DNA of 64,000 bases from contig NC_067203.1 in the NCBI RefSeq assembly GCF_026262505.1, positions 3,038,001-3,102,000 of the forward strand, given 5' to 3'. A model generated the notes under the pieces. That model saw only the letters and a list, made by a program, of their open reading frames with translations. It made no database searches and had not been told where the DNA came from. Below, piece after piece: positions 27,341 to 39,500 of this stretch (position 1 is the first letter of the stretch; each line of letters begins with the position of its first letter). A program made the translations under genes and the position numbers. The stretch is from Trichomonas vaginalis G3 (Eukaryota > Parabasalia > Trichomonadida > Trichomonadidae).

Positions 27341-29398
27341 ATGAAGTACTTTTACGCTATTGAAAGGAACTATGAGGGTGAAGTACATGACAGCAATGAC
27401 AAAAGGAACTAATATCAAACCTAATGAAATCGCTCACGAGGACATAGAGCTTAACAAGTACTTTGTGGAGTATCTTATAAGTGAAGAGTATGTAAGACCT
27501 TACTTCATGTTTGACAGCATGAATGAGGATGTTATTTCATGGTTAAAGAATATAAGCAATGTTTTCGGTAAGTACGTCATAGATGACAAAGGTCTTGTTG
27601 TATTTTATGAGACAGCAATACGAACACAGGAACTAATGGATATTATGCACTCAACAGCAAAGAAAGGATTTAGTACTATTGGCATGAATGAACATTGCAG
27701 GAATGACATATACAACCTATGCTCACGAAAGCCTTACACAAAAGCAATACAAATGATAGAACATAAGTGTCTAAGGTCAGCAAATGAAATCATTACTGTC
27801 AGTGGTTATGAAAGAACTGTTAGCAAAGATGAGTGGAAACAGCTATTCATATTAAGGAAGGACGTTGCTGAACTAGTTAAACCTGTTGCACAAACATTGT
27901 TTCAGATAAGACCAGCAATGACTAAGAACCCTTTGACCTTAGTCAATGAGACCATAGAGGTTGAAGATAATGACATGAAAGAACTAGGAATGAATGAGAG
28001 AAGTTGTGAAGGATGTTTGAGTCAAAACACATGGTTCTTTAGAGCTGTTAAGAAACTTAGTAAAGAACGACAGAAATATTTTATAGAGAAGTATTGCAAA
28101 GGATGTGTAAATGAATTGTTTGAAATAGAACTTAGAGACACTTTCACACTAAAGGACTTGTGGAAAAATAAGTACATGAGTGAAGAAGGTATTGACATAG
28201 CTAGTGTTATAAATGACTTAAGAAGATGTGTTGTTGTTATTGACGGAGCACGTATGACATATCTAGTGAAAGATTATGATGGAATACGAGACACAACAAC
28301 ACTTGTGTCAGTAGATAGCAAGGAATTCAATAAGCTCATGAAGAGTGTTTATGTAGGACGTATTGAGGAGAAGGATGTGAACGCACTGATGATTTATGAA
28401 GCGGGTAAGAACAAGAACTATCTTATGAAGTCAGGCATGAGATTCTTTGACGAAAGAGATGACATTTACAGCTATATTTCAGAGGATATGAGTATGAGGT
28501 ACTGAATGAAGTAGATGAAAGCGTTATTGAAGGATATTTGAAACATGTTCACGATGTCATATGTAATGAGGATGAAGAGCTTTATGAGTATGTTTTGAAC
28601 TGGTTCGCCTACATCGTTCAAAATCCTTGTGGAAAGACTGGAACAGTACTTTTGTTAATAGGAAAGCAAGGAACTGGTAAGAATGTACTTAGTAATGTTC
28701 TATGCGAGCTCATTAGCAAGTACGCCAACAATAATATAACGGCAATAGAGAATGTGGTTGGTAGATTCAATGCTGCTATTGAGAACATGAAGCTCATCGT
28801 ATGCAATGAACTAAGCTCATGCGATACGTCTAAGGTCATGAACCACGACGCACTAAAGTCAATAGTAACAGAGACTCAGTTGGACTTAAATCAGAAGTGT
28901 CAGCCAGTAAGAAAGATAGAGAATGTTTGTAATATCATCATGATATCTAACAACTTCAACTCAGTAAAGATTGACAAAGACGACAGAAGATTTGTTGTCA
29001 TTGACGTAAGCAGCAGATACAAAGGAAATTACGAATATTTCTCAAATCTCATTGAAAGCTTTAATGAAGAGTTTTATTCAAACTTACTGACGTACTTCAT
29101 GAAGAAAGATTTAAGTGAATTTGATGTAAGGAAGATACCATTCACCAGGGCTAAACAAGAACTCATCGAAATGAACAAAACACCTTACCAAATGTTTTAC
29201 GAGGAGTTCTATGAAAAGTTTGTATCCGGATGGAATTGTACAGAGTGCTACAGAAGATATAAAGAATTTGCGAAGGAGAATGAATTCTTTGCATGTAGTT
29301 CAAATGTATTTGGTGGCAAGATGAGAGAATTTGTGAAGAGAAGTAGAAAGCGAGACGGTTCTGCAAGAAGTTATATTTACGAAGCAAGTATGATATAA
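27341..29398 (+). pseudogene. SF3 (D5-like) primase-helicase, frameshifted
   Basis: The C-terminal half (28510-29398) is a superfamily 3 helicase: Walker A GKQGTGKN at ~28662, Walker B MKLIVCNELSS, motif C NIIMISNNFNS, then DDRRFVVIDVSS. The N-terminal half (27360-28505) contains a possible C-rich patch (RSCEGCLSQN, KYCKGCVNE) and no motif I can name. Breaks: a probable shift near 27394 (ATG 27341 opens a frame, MKYFYAIERNYEGE, that fits as the natural start) and a one-base shift near 28480. Such helicases drive replication of virophages, transpovirons and some plasmids, and would act at an iteron-type origin. Confidence 0.8.
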
Positions 29399-29902
29399 GA
29401 AGGTCGTAGAAAGAAAGAAACAGTGAATTATGAGGAAGTGCTTGAAAAATTCATGGAGTACATGGGAAGCAATATAACATACAACAAAGACATATACAGT
29501 GAGTTTAAGTACTACTGTGAACAGCATGAGATTGAAGTAATGAGTAAAGGAGACTTTGAAACGCTTATGAAAGACAGTAAGGAGGTCGTTCATGAGAACA
29601 GTGTTGAAATAGTTCATGAGAACAGTGAGGAGGTCATACATGAATGCAATGATGAAATAGTTCACGATGTCGTTCGTGAAGAAGCCATTGCAACAAAGAA
29701 TGAGATAAAGGATTTCATAGAACTTAACAAGGAGGAGTTTAAAGAAGGCTATGAAGTGAAAAGATGTGAAGAAGATTTCTTGGCGTATTTGAAGAAAAAG
29801 AGACTAAAGCCAATGGCTCAAAATAAGTTTCAATCGATGTTTGAAAAGAAACGTTTGAGCTATGGTGGTGTAAGAAGCACATATTACTTTGTTAAGAAGT
29901 GA
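29399..29902 (+). pseudogene. Probable C-terminal extension of the helicase, separated by TAA
   Basis: The frame is continuous with the helicase across its TAA (29396-29398) and lacks an ATG near its beginning (the apparent start at 29423 is GTG). VLEKFMEYMGSNITYNKDIY followed by EFKYYCEQHE resembles the winged-helix-like stretch just upstream in the helicase (MFYEEFYEKF, then CYRRYKEFAKENEFF). A VHENS heptad-like repeat and a basic C-terminus follow. It is either a domain of a longer protein or a separate gene with a lost start. Confidence 0.5.
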
Positions 29903-30540
29903 GGACATTTATTTTTGTCGTTAGTGTTGGAGTTTGTGTTTGTTGTTAGTGTTTGTCATTTGTGCTGAAGTTAGTACTTGATGTTAGTGTTGGAGTTTGT
30001 GTTTGTTGTTAGTGAGAGAATAAATTAAATCATGAACTTTGCCATGGTCTCTGTCCCTAGTAGTTTTCATTAAGTTCTGGAAATAATGAAAGTCATAAAC
30101 TTTGCCATGGTCTCTGTCCCTAGTAGTTTTCATTATCTCACAGAGTTAATGAAAGTCATACTTTCTATCAGATGAAGCATGCAGATGAACATAATGAAAG
30201 TTAGTGAGTTTGCCACGAGTTATGAATAAAATATTGGCATATTAGATGAGATAGCTGATGAAACAGATGAAGATAAATTAAATCTTGGACTTTGCCACAC
30301 TCTGTCCCTAGTTCCTCAAAATCCTTGACAACGTTGCTTAGAAATTTTGGTTCAAAACCTCATCTGATTTTAATCTGTTATGCTACCTGTTAAGTTTCGC
30401 GAGATTATAAATGTCATGGAGTTATATAAAAAGGAGGGACAGCTAGGGACACTGGAAGTACTTGTAAGGCTATCTGTTAAGATTGCATGAAATACTAAAA
30501 AGTCATGAAATTCATTATCGCTGTGCTAGCTTCACCTTAG
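29903..30540. repeat. Repeat-rich non-coding stretch before the right-end cassette
   Basis: TTGTTAGTGTTGGAGTTTGT units (29930-30010) are followed by two copies of ACTTTGCCATGGTCTCTGTC plus CCTAGTAGTTTTCATT (30036, 30096) and a weaker third (30290). No coding frame is seen. Confidence 0.7.
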
Positions 30541-30546
30541 AGTAAA

Positions 30547-30789
30547 ATGACGACTAAAGTCACTGAAGCAATGAAACAAAAGTTTTTGGTAGAATACATT
30601 AAATCAGGAACTATTCCAGAAGGTTTTTACGTTCATACTATGAAGGATGGTAGAGTTCAGTTTAGAAAGATAAAGCAACCATTAGATAGAGAAGGAATTT
30701 TGAGAAAGATTAAACTTCATGAGGACAACATTGCTAAACTTAAGAAGAAGTTAGAAGAGTTGGAGAAAGCAGACGACAGTGAGGAATAA
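30547..30789 (+). CDS. Conserved ~80-aa Maverick right-end protein (copy of 14669)
   Basis: Identical in most residues to the Maverick A copy (GFYVHTMKDGRVQFRKIKQP; coiled-coil HEDNIAKLKKKLEELEK), but ends KADDSEE instead of KGREL. The last bases GACGACAGTGAGGAATAA are the same as the end of the Maverick A capsid gene (DDSEE), which suggests recombination between virion genes. Function unknown. Confidence 0.65.
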   Translation: MTTKVTEAMKQKFLVEYIKSGTIPEGFYVHTMKDGRVQFRKIKQPLDREGILRKIKLHEDNIAKLKKKLEELEKADDSEE

Positions 30790-30836
30790 AATATTTCATT
30801 AGTTTTATTTTTACTGAAAATTTTTATTTGGATGTA

Positions 30837-31163
30837 ATGACGAAAACTATTGAGATAACAAACTACAACGGTCATGAGTTCAGGAATTTGTTCTTCGTTC
30901 CTCGTGAAAATACATTCTATCAGATACGAGGGAGAAAGGGTAAAGTTAGTTTGAGCGTTTACGACAACAAACATAATGGGAGATATATAAAAGCAATAGA
31001 TACAAACGGTAAGCGTGTTTCATTAGCTTTGTCAAAACTTACATACATTTATTTTGACAGTGATTTTGACTCTGACGATTGGAGCGACAGCAGCGATACT
31101 GAAGAATATGAGCTGTTATGTGAAGCACAGCAATGGGAGGAGTTGCAATACTTTTGTAAATGA
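30837..31163 (+). CDS. Conserved 108-aa Maverick right-end protein (copy of 15045)
   Basis: Start at GGATGTAATG; an in-frame ATG at 30828 lies inside the leader. The N-terminal part matches the Maverick A copy closely (FRNLFFVPRENTFYQIRGR). The acidic middle differs (DSDFDSDDWSDSSDTEEYE), and the end WEELQYFCK is conserved. Reads toward the terminus at 31390. Confidence 0.65.
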   Translation: MTKTIEITNYNGHEFRNLFFVPRENTFYQIRGRKGKVSLSVYDNKHNGRYIKAIDTNGKRVSLALSKLTYIYFDSDFDSDDWSDSSDTEEYELLCEAQQWEELQYFCK

Positions 31164-31390
31164 GAACATTAGTGGGAACGTTAGTGAGAACGTTTATTTT
31201 TTCATTAGTGAAGTCGTTAGCGAAGTCGTTAGTGAGGTGAAGTGGTTGGCGGCTTTGTAAATATTTAAGGTTAAGTTAGTGTTGTCGTTTGTGTTGTAAA
31301 ATATACGTTAACGGTTTTGTAAAGTGTCAAACCGTTATGTTGGGTAAGGTGGAACGCAGTGCCGCCGTACCCAAGATATGTATACTAACT
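31164..31390. repeat. Right terminal repeat of Maverick B
   Basis: Same order of motifs as 15366-15568, ending GTATACTAACT at 31390; the flank then reads CAAGTTTACAAC, entirely different from Maverick A's flank. Confidence 0.85.
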
Positions 31391-32157
31391 CAAGTTTACA
31401 ACTAAGCTTGGCTTCTCACCATATTGTTGACATAAAACTTTATTATTATTTTGTACCAACTCAACAATGTGAGTTTATTCAATTCAATGATGTTCTTCCT
31501 GATTTCATTCATATGCAAGTATTTTATCTGAAAGGTGGTTTATATAATTTTATTTTCCACAATGAGGTACGTGGGAAAAATGAAATTATTGAATTCAACT
31601 GTCTCATTCAAGAACCGGCTCTTCAAAAGTTTTGTGATTTCATCACTATTTTATTCGTGGTCGAACCTAATTTACTATCAAAATTATCAATAACCGAAAA
31701 CTATCAAAAGCAAAATATTGCACAGAAGGGAATTTTAGCTGAGATTGAAGTACCTGAAAAAATTAGAATCATGGATGATGTTGACAATCGTGCCTTCTAT
31801 AAGCTTATTGATGATGAATTCAAGCGATGTGATTTTATGGGTCGTTTACTCACTGATGATGGACAATTTTATTTAGATGAAGATGGTAGACCAACAAATT
31901 ACATAGAATGGCGTGAAGAAAATCATGAATATATAAATCCGAAAACACTCCCCTTGCCAGAAACAAATATACCAACACGTGAAGCTGGAATGGAATTTCG
32001 ACAAAACATGATTGATGCATTTAATGCCGAAGTTGATCAGAATCTACATACTGATGAAGACATTCAAGCATGGAATGAAAAACTAGAGACTTCAACAAGG
32101 AATGAAGCATTTGAAAGTTGGGCAGGAAGACGATACGAACCAGAAAAAATAGTATAA
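31391..32157 (+). pseudogene. Unrecognised protein, 5' end removed by Maverick B
   Basis: The frame runs from inside the terminal repeat (31378) through host sequence to TAA 32155-32157, so the first codons are Maverick DNA and the true N-terminus is missing. About 255 residues remain: a beta-rich start (IKLYYYFVPTQQCEFIQFND), then an acidic helical C-terminus with LLTDDGQFYLDEDGRPTNYI. Style and composition recall element X genes, so this may be its continuation beyond Maverick B. No family recognised. Confidence 0.5.
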
Positions 32158-32920
32158 TTTTACCATCATAGTGTCAAAATTATAGAGTTTTCTTAACTTT
32201 TGCAAATTTCGTCACATAATATTTTTGGTCATTTTTGCGCAAAATTTATGAAGAAATGACCGTAAAATTAATGAAATTCATGAATTTTGCTTTAAAAAAC
32301 TCGTACCCTTTTATGAATTTTGCTTTAAAAAACTCATGAAATTTCGTGAGTTTTTAAGGTTTACAAATTTCGTCATCAGTTATTTTTGCCCATTTCTGAG
32401 TAAGGGGTTGTTAAGAAATAGGGGTTTTGTTCATGTGGTATCATGGGTTTTGCTTTAGAAAACTCATGAAGGTACTAAGAAATGACCAAAAATTAATAAA
32501 ATCATGAATTTTAAGCCGTTTTCTTCATTAATGTTATGAGTTTTTTAAGGTTTACAAATTTCGTCATAAAACCCGCAACATATACTACTCAAAAGGTTAT
32601 TAAGAGATTCTAGGGACCACATATGATCCATTTTTAACAGAAGTCCGAAGAATGCATTTTTTATCCGAACACAATTGTATTTTTACATTTATTTGTTGAA
32701 TAAAAAATTTAAGGCTATAATTTTGTGTAATAAAGCGTAGTGGTAATCTGACATCCAAATTGAGAGAAACTCATAGAATTGATCGTATGTGCTAATTCAA
32801 AAAGTTGACTTAGCACTACGCTTTTTCCGAAGCAGTTTAAACTTTAGAACAAATATATCATTATTTTTCTATAGTCTCAAAATTCCATTAAAATATTATA
32901 TAATTTATAAAACAAACAAA
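32158..32920. other. Non-coding, with short dispersed repeats and a 95-bp hairpin
   Basis: AAGGTTTACAAATTTCGTCA occurs at about 32359 and 32549; TGAATTTTGCTTTAAAAAAC twice (32281, 32315), with a further variant at 32440. At 32731-32825, TAAAGCGTAGTGGTAATCTG and CAGATTACC-type arms are inverted copies (right arm TTGACTTAGCACTACGCTTT). Probably remnants of small inverted-repeat elements. Confidence 0.5.
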
Positions 32921-33000
32921 CAAAAACTAAATATTATCCATATTCTCTAATCTTAGCTTCACGTATTTTGTGACGAATTTTTCCATTTCTTCTAGTGTAC
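32921..33000. repeat. 80-bp exact copy of the 3' end of the LRR gene
   Basis: CAAAAACTAAATATTATCCA through TTCTTCTAGTGTAC is identical to 34403-34482, which contains the last 25 codons of the gene at 34409. The two copies flank the inverted-repeat element 33001-34402. Confidence 0.9.
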
Positions 33001-33083
33001 GAGTGTGGTAGAATTTACGAAAAAGTGACACTAGAAAAGTGACACTTAACCTTAAATTTCCAAACACTATTTTTTGATTATAT

Positions 33084-33650
33084 TTTGTTATTTATATATT
33101 TATATATATATGTATATTTATATATGTATATATTTATATATGTATATATTTATATATGTATATATTTATATATGTATATATTTATATATGTATATATTTA
33201 TATATGTATATATTTATATATGTATATATTTATATATGTATATATTTATATATGTATATATTTATATATGTATATATTTATATATGTATATATTTATATA
33301 TGTATATATTTATATATGTATATATTTATATATGTATATATTTATATATGTATATATTTATATATGTATATATTTATATATGTATATATTTATATATGTA
33401 TATATTTATATATGTATATATTTATATATGTATATATTTATATATGTATATATTTATATATGTATATATTTATATATGTATATATTTATATATGTATATA
33501 TTTATATATGTATATATTTATATATGTATATATTTATATATGTATATATTTATATATGTATATATTTATATATGTATATATGTATATATTTATATATGTA
33601 TAATATTTATATATGTATATATTTATATATGTATATATTTATTATGTAAC
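33084..33650. repeat. 18-bp microsatellite, TATATATTTATATATGTA units
   Basis: About thirty near-perfect copies. All three frames on one strand are open and give IYMYIFIYV-type ORFs, which are artefacts. Confidence 0.9.
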
Positions 33651-33682
33651 TTATTTATGCTGTGTTGAGTATTGTTGAATTG

Positions 33683-34106
33683 GAAAACTGCTTCATGCTG
33701 CATTGAGTATTGTTGAATAATTTGAAGTAGTGGTTTTTGAAATCAGCACCCCTATGAGAGCGCTGGCGACCGAAACACCACTAGTAAGATTGTGTATTAG
33801 AAACTGCTTCATGCTGTGTTGAGTAAGCTTCGATGTCTTTGTAGGATAGCTTTCTGAGAGCGAAACAAGATAGTGTTGAAAAAAATTTTTGAAAATCTGA
33901 GAGACTGTGCAAGAGCCAACGACCAAAACGCTACCAGTAAGATACAGCAGTAGTAGCTGCTTCATGCTGCATTGAGTATTGTTGAATAATTTGAAGTAGT
34001 GGTTTTTGAAATCAGCACCCCTATGAGAGCGCTGGCGACCGAAACACCACTAGTAAGATTGTGTATTAGAAACTGCTTCATACTGTGTTGAGTAAGCTTC
34101 GATATC
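33683..34106. repeat. Two ~150-bp direct repeats
   Basis: 33683-33835 and 33955-34106 agree almost throughout (CTGCTTCATGCTGCATTGAG ... CACCACTAGTAAGATTGTGT), spaced about 272 bp. The sequence between them is a diverged third copy. Confidence 0.8.
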
Positions 34107-34408
34107 TTTATCAGACCACCTTTAAATTAACCACTCACATTCTCACTGTGGTCCATCTAAAATTTGTAAGCTTTATGACATAAAATTATATTATATGCAG
34201 GATCCCACCTATTACTTAATCTTTTTGGAATAAATGTTTTATAATATTTATCGATTGATTGTAATTTTTTGTATAAAAAAAGTTTTTTATTTATATTAAA
34301 AATATATTTTGTTAATGATATTATCTTATAATTTGTAAATAAATCTAGTAATAAAATAACTTTAATAGTTGGTGTCACTTTTTCGAAAATTCTGGTTTTT
34401 TCCAAAAA

Positions 34409-36198
34409 CTAAATATTATCCATATTCTCTAATCTTAGCTTCACGTATTTTGTGACGAATTTTTCCATTTCTTCTAGTGTACTTGTTTGGGTTGTTCTCA
34501 TCTTATAAAACTGTTGTCTTGCTTCTATTCTAAGATCATTTATTACCTCAGGGGTAACATTATATAAGCTTGCGTCAATTACATCATCGTCTACTTCCTC
34601 TTCATCATCTTGAGACATATATTCATCATCAGAATCTGGTTCAACTCCGATTAATTTGAAAAAGCTCACTTTTTTAAAAACCGGAGGGTCTGAATTTCCT
34701 TCGCTTTCATCATCAGTTTCAAATATTTCAGTTTTATGGGTGGTTTCTATAATTTTTGGTTTCCACTTTTTTTGCGGTATAAAATCGTCATTATGCAGCT
34801 TCTTCTTATGTTTGGTAGGTGGTGCAGCTTCAATAGTAAGTGTTCCAAATCCTAAAATTGTTTGATTGCGTTTTTCTGGCTCAGTTTTTGCTGCATTAGA
34901 ATCATATCTTGATGAACTGTCGCTATCCACAGCAAACACACGATTATCAGATGATCCTGCTAAAGGCAAGAGTGGTGGGGGCTTTTGGTGGATTGAATCT
35001 TCTTTTTTTGATAAGGAACTTTTTTTACGTTTAACTTTTCGTAATTTTTTCTTACTTTTCCCTTCTGAGGCTTTCTTTCTTATTATTCTCTTTTTTATTT
35101 TGTCGTATTGAAGTGATTTTTGTTCAGATTCGTTCAAAATTTCTTTGTCTTGATGACTTTGTTGAGAATATGAGGTTTCTAATGCAGGACTGGAGAGAGG
35201 AGGAGCTTCATATGATGATGGCTGATTTTCTATCTTGTTAAAACTGAGGGTCCCATTTGTAAGCTTATTTTCGTTGGTGGAATCGGTCATTGGCTTGATT
35301 GGTGGAGCTTGATAAGATTCATCATCTCCTTTTATTAATGACTTGGAGGAGAGATTAATTTGAGAAATTGGAGGAAGAATTTGGGAAAAATCAAAATATT
35401 TTAGATCTCTGTCATCAAATTTTCGATGATCATCATCATCACTAGAAAATACTAGGGTATCAACGACAACGGTATCATCATCAGAATCTATTGATTTGTT
35501 TGTATCATTTTTTGAACTCCAAAGTCTTGGAAGAGCTTCTGGTAGTTCAACTTGTGAATTATCTTCTGGATGAAAGGTTCCAATTGGTTCATTTTGAGTA
35601 ATTTGAAAGGGTTCTGAATTTGAACTGGTAGAATTTCTATTTTTGTAACTCCTATTGGAACTTCTCGGGTCTGCTCCAATATTTCAGGATCAACAGGTGT
35701 AATTTTATATGTATCACTTAGAGGGAGAATTTCTCCAGAAGTGACATGTTTTAAAACAAGGGGAATAGTTGAAACAATAATCCATCCCTGGAGTAGATAT
35801 GGCTTTAAATGGGATCTTGCTTCCCGGCCGGCAAGTTTATCGTTTTCATTCACTTGCTGGTTGTTGATTTGCATAATATTATCTCCAAATACAATAGTGC
35901 ACATCATTGCTAAGTATTCATAATCACTGAGCGGGCATGAAAGTGCGGATAAATTAGATAAAGAAGGTTGAGGTCGAACTCCAAGAAGTGAATCTATATT
36001 TGTATTATCTAATACTAATTTTGCGAGTGTTGGTATCGTTCTTAATGATTCTAGAGTTTTTAAAGGATTATTAGTTAAATTTAAAGTTATTAAGGTTGGG
36101 GATAAATCTAAGTCGGCTAATGTTGTTAAACCCTCATTACTATAATCTTGTAATAATAATCCTTTAGGAATTGGGCTTAGCCCATATCCTTTTTGCAT
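34409..36198 (-). CDS. Leucine-rich-repeat protein with acidic Ser-rich tail (one frameshift)
   Basis: The N-terminal part (36198 to ~35640) has several LRRs: LADLDLSPTLITLNLTNNP, LESLRTIPTLAKLVLDNTN, and an LRR-cap-like YEYLAMMCTIVFGDN. The frame then shifts by one base around 35640 (near a short A run) and continues through LFSS-DDDD and PPIKPM into an acidic/Ser region with Lys-rich motifs (KKRIIRKKASEGKSKKKLRK) and a helical end. The 293-residue open frame from 35290 is therefore an internal part. The shift may be a sequencing error or a real lesion. Probably a host cytoskeletal or nuclear protein; no function assigned. Confidence 0.6.
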
Positions 36199-36521
36199 TT
36201 GGTTTTGCCTGGGTTACCTTTTTTTGTCAAAAAAGTAATCAATAACTCTTTCCCTATATGAGTTTTGAAAAGTAATACACTAAGAGATTGTGAATTTTAT
36301 GTTTCAAAATTAACCAAACCAATAGTAATGAATTTATATCAATCAGGAACTTATACTATATAATGAACTTAGTAACGGCCAGTTCACGGATCTCATATTT
36401 CAACTAGAATTGTAAAATGTAGACAAACAAACTAAAACATGATTTAAATTCTAAATATGGAAGTGAATTCTTTTTGATTTGACTTATAAAAGATTGAACA
36501 ACAAAATAAACAAGGTTTTAA
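36199..36521. other. Non-coding 5' flank
   Basis: AT-rich, no frame or clear initiator for the LRR gene; it ends at the TTAA target of the next element (36518-36521). Confidence 0.5.
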
Positions 36522-39500
36522 GGGTGCCCTATAGACGATAGACCACCCTCAGAAAAGCACTTTTAAGGTTATTTCTGTTAAGCTTTTATCTCGTTCAAGA
36601 GAGAGATTTTTTGAACTTTACCATATCATAATGCTTAGTTATATTATGACCAATCTCTACGATTTTGAAGATTTAAATTACGTTGAGAATTCATCGATTT
36701 TGTGATTTTTTGATTTTTTTTCGAGTTTTTTTTGATTTTTTCAAAAAAAATAAAAAGAAAGAAAATAAGGAAGGCATATAGTGTTTTCATTAAAAACAAT
36801 TATTACAGTAAACAATGTCGCCAATTATTGGTTTTTTGAAATAATAAATTTGAAAAATGAAATATTGAGCATATATTCTACCCAATATCAATTGACTGAT
36901 TAAATACAATATATATCTTTGCTTTATTCACTTTGATTACTTTTGTATTAAAAAAACCGTAAAATTTGGCGGGATTTTAGCTCTTCCTATGGAGTATTCT
37001 ATCCAATCATGGAAGGATACACAATTGAAGAGATATTAATAACATATAAAGCTGATGACTGCCAAAAAGGGTCTATCATCGAACTGTTTATTCAAATAAG
37101 AAACCTTTTCGCATTTCATTAATCTAAACCAGCTTAATTCAAAACAAGATCATTCACAATCAAATGTTAAGGAAAAAACAATATTCAACGTCAAATTTAA
37201 GCCTGGAGTTCCGTATAGTGACGTTGTCAAGAATCTTCATACTTACATTTCTCTTATATCTGGTGCAGGATTTTCAAAACACATCGAATTGGCATCACTC
37301 CAAAACTTTCATTGCCCAACAGAAACTACATTACTTGCGCATCTAAAGAGCATATTGCCAGATCTTGAGAAAGTTGCAACAGCAAGTTGTGAAGCTAATA
37401 TACAAGAAATTCTTAAACATGATTCAGAATACAAATTTAATGTTTCATTAGAATGCGCATGGAGTTCTAAGCGCGATGCTTAACATGCCGTCATTACGCT
37501 TATAGATATAAATACAAACAAAATATTAGATTTTAGAAAAGTTTCAAGGCATCCAGAATTAATAAAATTCAAAAGTCCCAAAATTTTGGTTGAACCAAAA
37601 ATTTCACCAGGATTAATGGAAAGCTATGCATTACGTGATATGTTGAAATCTGATTTATGGAAAAAATAAAAGTTTTTGTTCAGATGGTGATGTTAAAGAT
37701 TCAACAATGATAGAGAATTCTGGTGTACAATTATCACATGTAAGAGATCCAAATCATGTGATAAAATCAGCATTTTCAAAAATTGTCACTAAATATCCTA
37801 AATTTGAAAAAATATTTAGGATCCTTTTTGCATGCCCAACATTAAAACAGAGCAAAAGGTTCAGAGATGGATGGGATTAATTAATAGATATCCAGGAGAA
37901 TCGCCAGAGCATATCGAAAAAAGAGAAATTATTACAAATATTGCTCCATTGTTTCTAAAAATCAGCAAACAATATCATACAAATTTCAACGAAGCTTTCA
38001 ATTCATTGAAAGCCCATTTAGTCCCAAAAAATCTTCGTTGGATTATTGGATTTCAGCCAGAATTTTTGTTTCTGTATTGGCGTATAAGTGAAGACAATTG
38101 GAAGACAAAACTAAGAAGATTAATGGGTATAGATGATTCTATTTTGATGAAGATATTTTACAAGTTATATTAAATTTCGAAAATAAATCCGATTATGACC
38201 ATATCAGAAGAACTTCGGAAAACTAGAGAAATCATAACAGATGCGTTCATTACATTCCAGATGAAATTGACCCAGAATTCGCTGACTTAGTTCCTCATAA
38301 ACCGTCAAAAGGTGGATCCAGATCCGAAAAAATTGAATACACTGACGATGAGGATCCGCCAGCGGATGAAGAACCGTCAGAATCTGAAAATCTTTCACTT
38401 CCAACAGATTATCCAAAATTCAACAAAAAATCTATATTTGGTTCCGATATCAAAGTACCACCAGATTGGAAAAGGTTTTCATTTTTCTTCAAGGCGAAGG
38501 AAATTCAGATGATCCTCAAGAATTCCAAAATTTATTATCCAAATTTAAACAAGATCTTTATAATACGTACTCGTCTTTAATTCGTATTAATGAAGAAAAC
38601 ATCTCGGCTGTTGCAGTTTACGATTCTCAGCAAGCAAAAGAAATTATGAATTCAGCTTTTACTGATTTTCATAACTTTGAGAAAATTAAGATAAACGCAA
38701 TCAATTATCTTAACGTCCTCAGCACAATCCACCATCTCTTGAAATGATAGCAGATTTTCATCCTGATTTGATACAACTTCCACAGACACTCAGAAAAACT
38801 CATGCTAAGCCTAAAAAACAAAAGCTTGGTATCAAGCTTGTAAAAAATCGGTTTTCTTGCCGTTATTGTTCAACTTATTACATTTCGACCATTAATGCAC
38901 AAACTATTTGACGAATTATTTCTCTAATCCCAATGAGCAACAGTTAATATACAAAGAATATTATCGCTCACAAATCGGAACTTTTCGGAAAATGCAGATG
39001 TTACTTATCTGTATCACCTGTACTCGAAACGGCAAAAGATACATCAAGCTGATCCAATTGATGCTTTCAAACAATTACAAGAATCGCTTGCATGTGAGCT
39101 AGGCAACTAGATCTTATTGATTATTTCAAAAAATTCTGCTGGGGATTTACAGATAAAATTGACATTCCTCTTGTTAATATAATAACGAACTTCAAGTTAC
39201 TCCTACTTTTTCAGATTATCTTTTTATTGATGTTGCTGGTTTTACGTTTCCATTGGATGATTACACATGGAATAACAATCCAGCTGTAAAATCCAAACTA
39301 GTAGCCATAATAACTTATCACAGTCGACAATATAATATTATTATTTTGGACGAAAACATCAATTCATGGATTCTCTTTTGTAATACCAAAATATCTTACA
39401 TTCGTGATGAGGAATTGGCGAATAATTTAAACAAAGGCGCATATAATACACCGAAATATTTGATTTTCGAAAAAATTTAGGTTTTTCAAAAATTAAATCT

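Larger units (their letters stand above)
24677..31390 (+). mobile_element. Maverick B (left end not visible, pol- and capsid-less)
   Basis: The right terminus at 31390 is the same as that of Maverick A, and the last two genes (30547, 30837) are close copies of A's. Upstream it carries iteron-like arrays, a KilA-N fragment, an HNH endonuclease and an SF3 helicase in place of polymerase and capsid genes. No inverted partner of AGTTAGTATAC is seen between 15569 and 24677, so the left end is lost or very different. The left boundary given is where the element X polymerase fragment stops. Confidence 0.6.
33001..34402. mobile_element. Inverted-repeat element flanked by 80-bp direct repeats
   Basis: Left end carries AGAATTTACGAAAAAGTGAC at 33010, right end its complement (GTCACTTTTTCGAAAATTCT, 34374-34393), about 9 nt inside each boundary. 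The interior holds a microsatellite (33084-33650) and two ~150-bp direct repeats at 33683 and 33955 that contain GAGAGCGCTGGCGACCGAAA. No transposase. It may be a MITE or a product of repair. Confidence 0.55.

Noticed and set aside
5781-29398. Alternative genetic code with reassigned TAG/TAA/TGA
   Set aside because: All three stops occur as genuine ends of neighbouring genes, and broken genes also have frameshifts, so decay explains the data.
33074-33668. Long [10 protein letters not shown] ORFs in three frames
   Set aside because: Translation of an 18-bp AT microsatellite.
33693-33965. 90-aa ORF on the minus strand
   Set aside because: Arises from two diverged copies of a direct repeat; no initiator or family.
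34157-34405. 82-aa minus-strand ORF downstream of the LRR gene
   Set aside because: Lies in the end of an inverted-repeat element, AT-rich, no homologous features.
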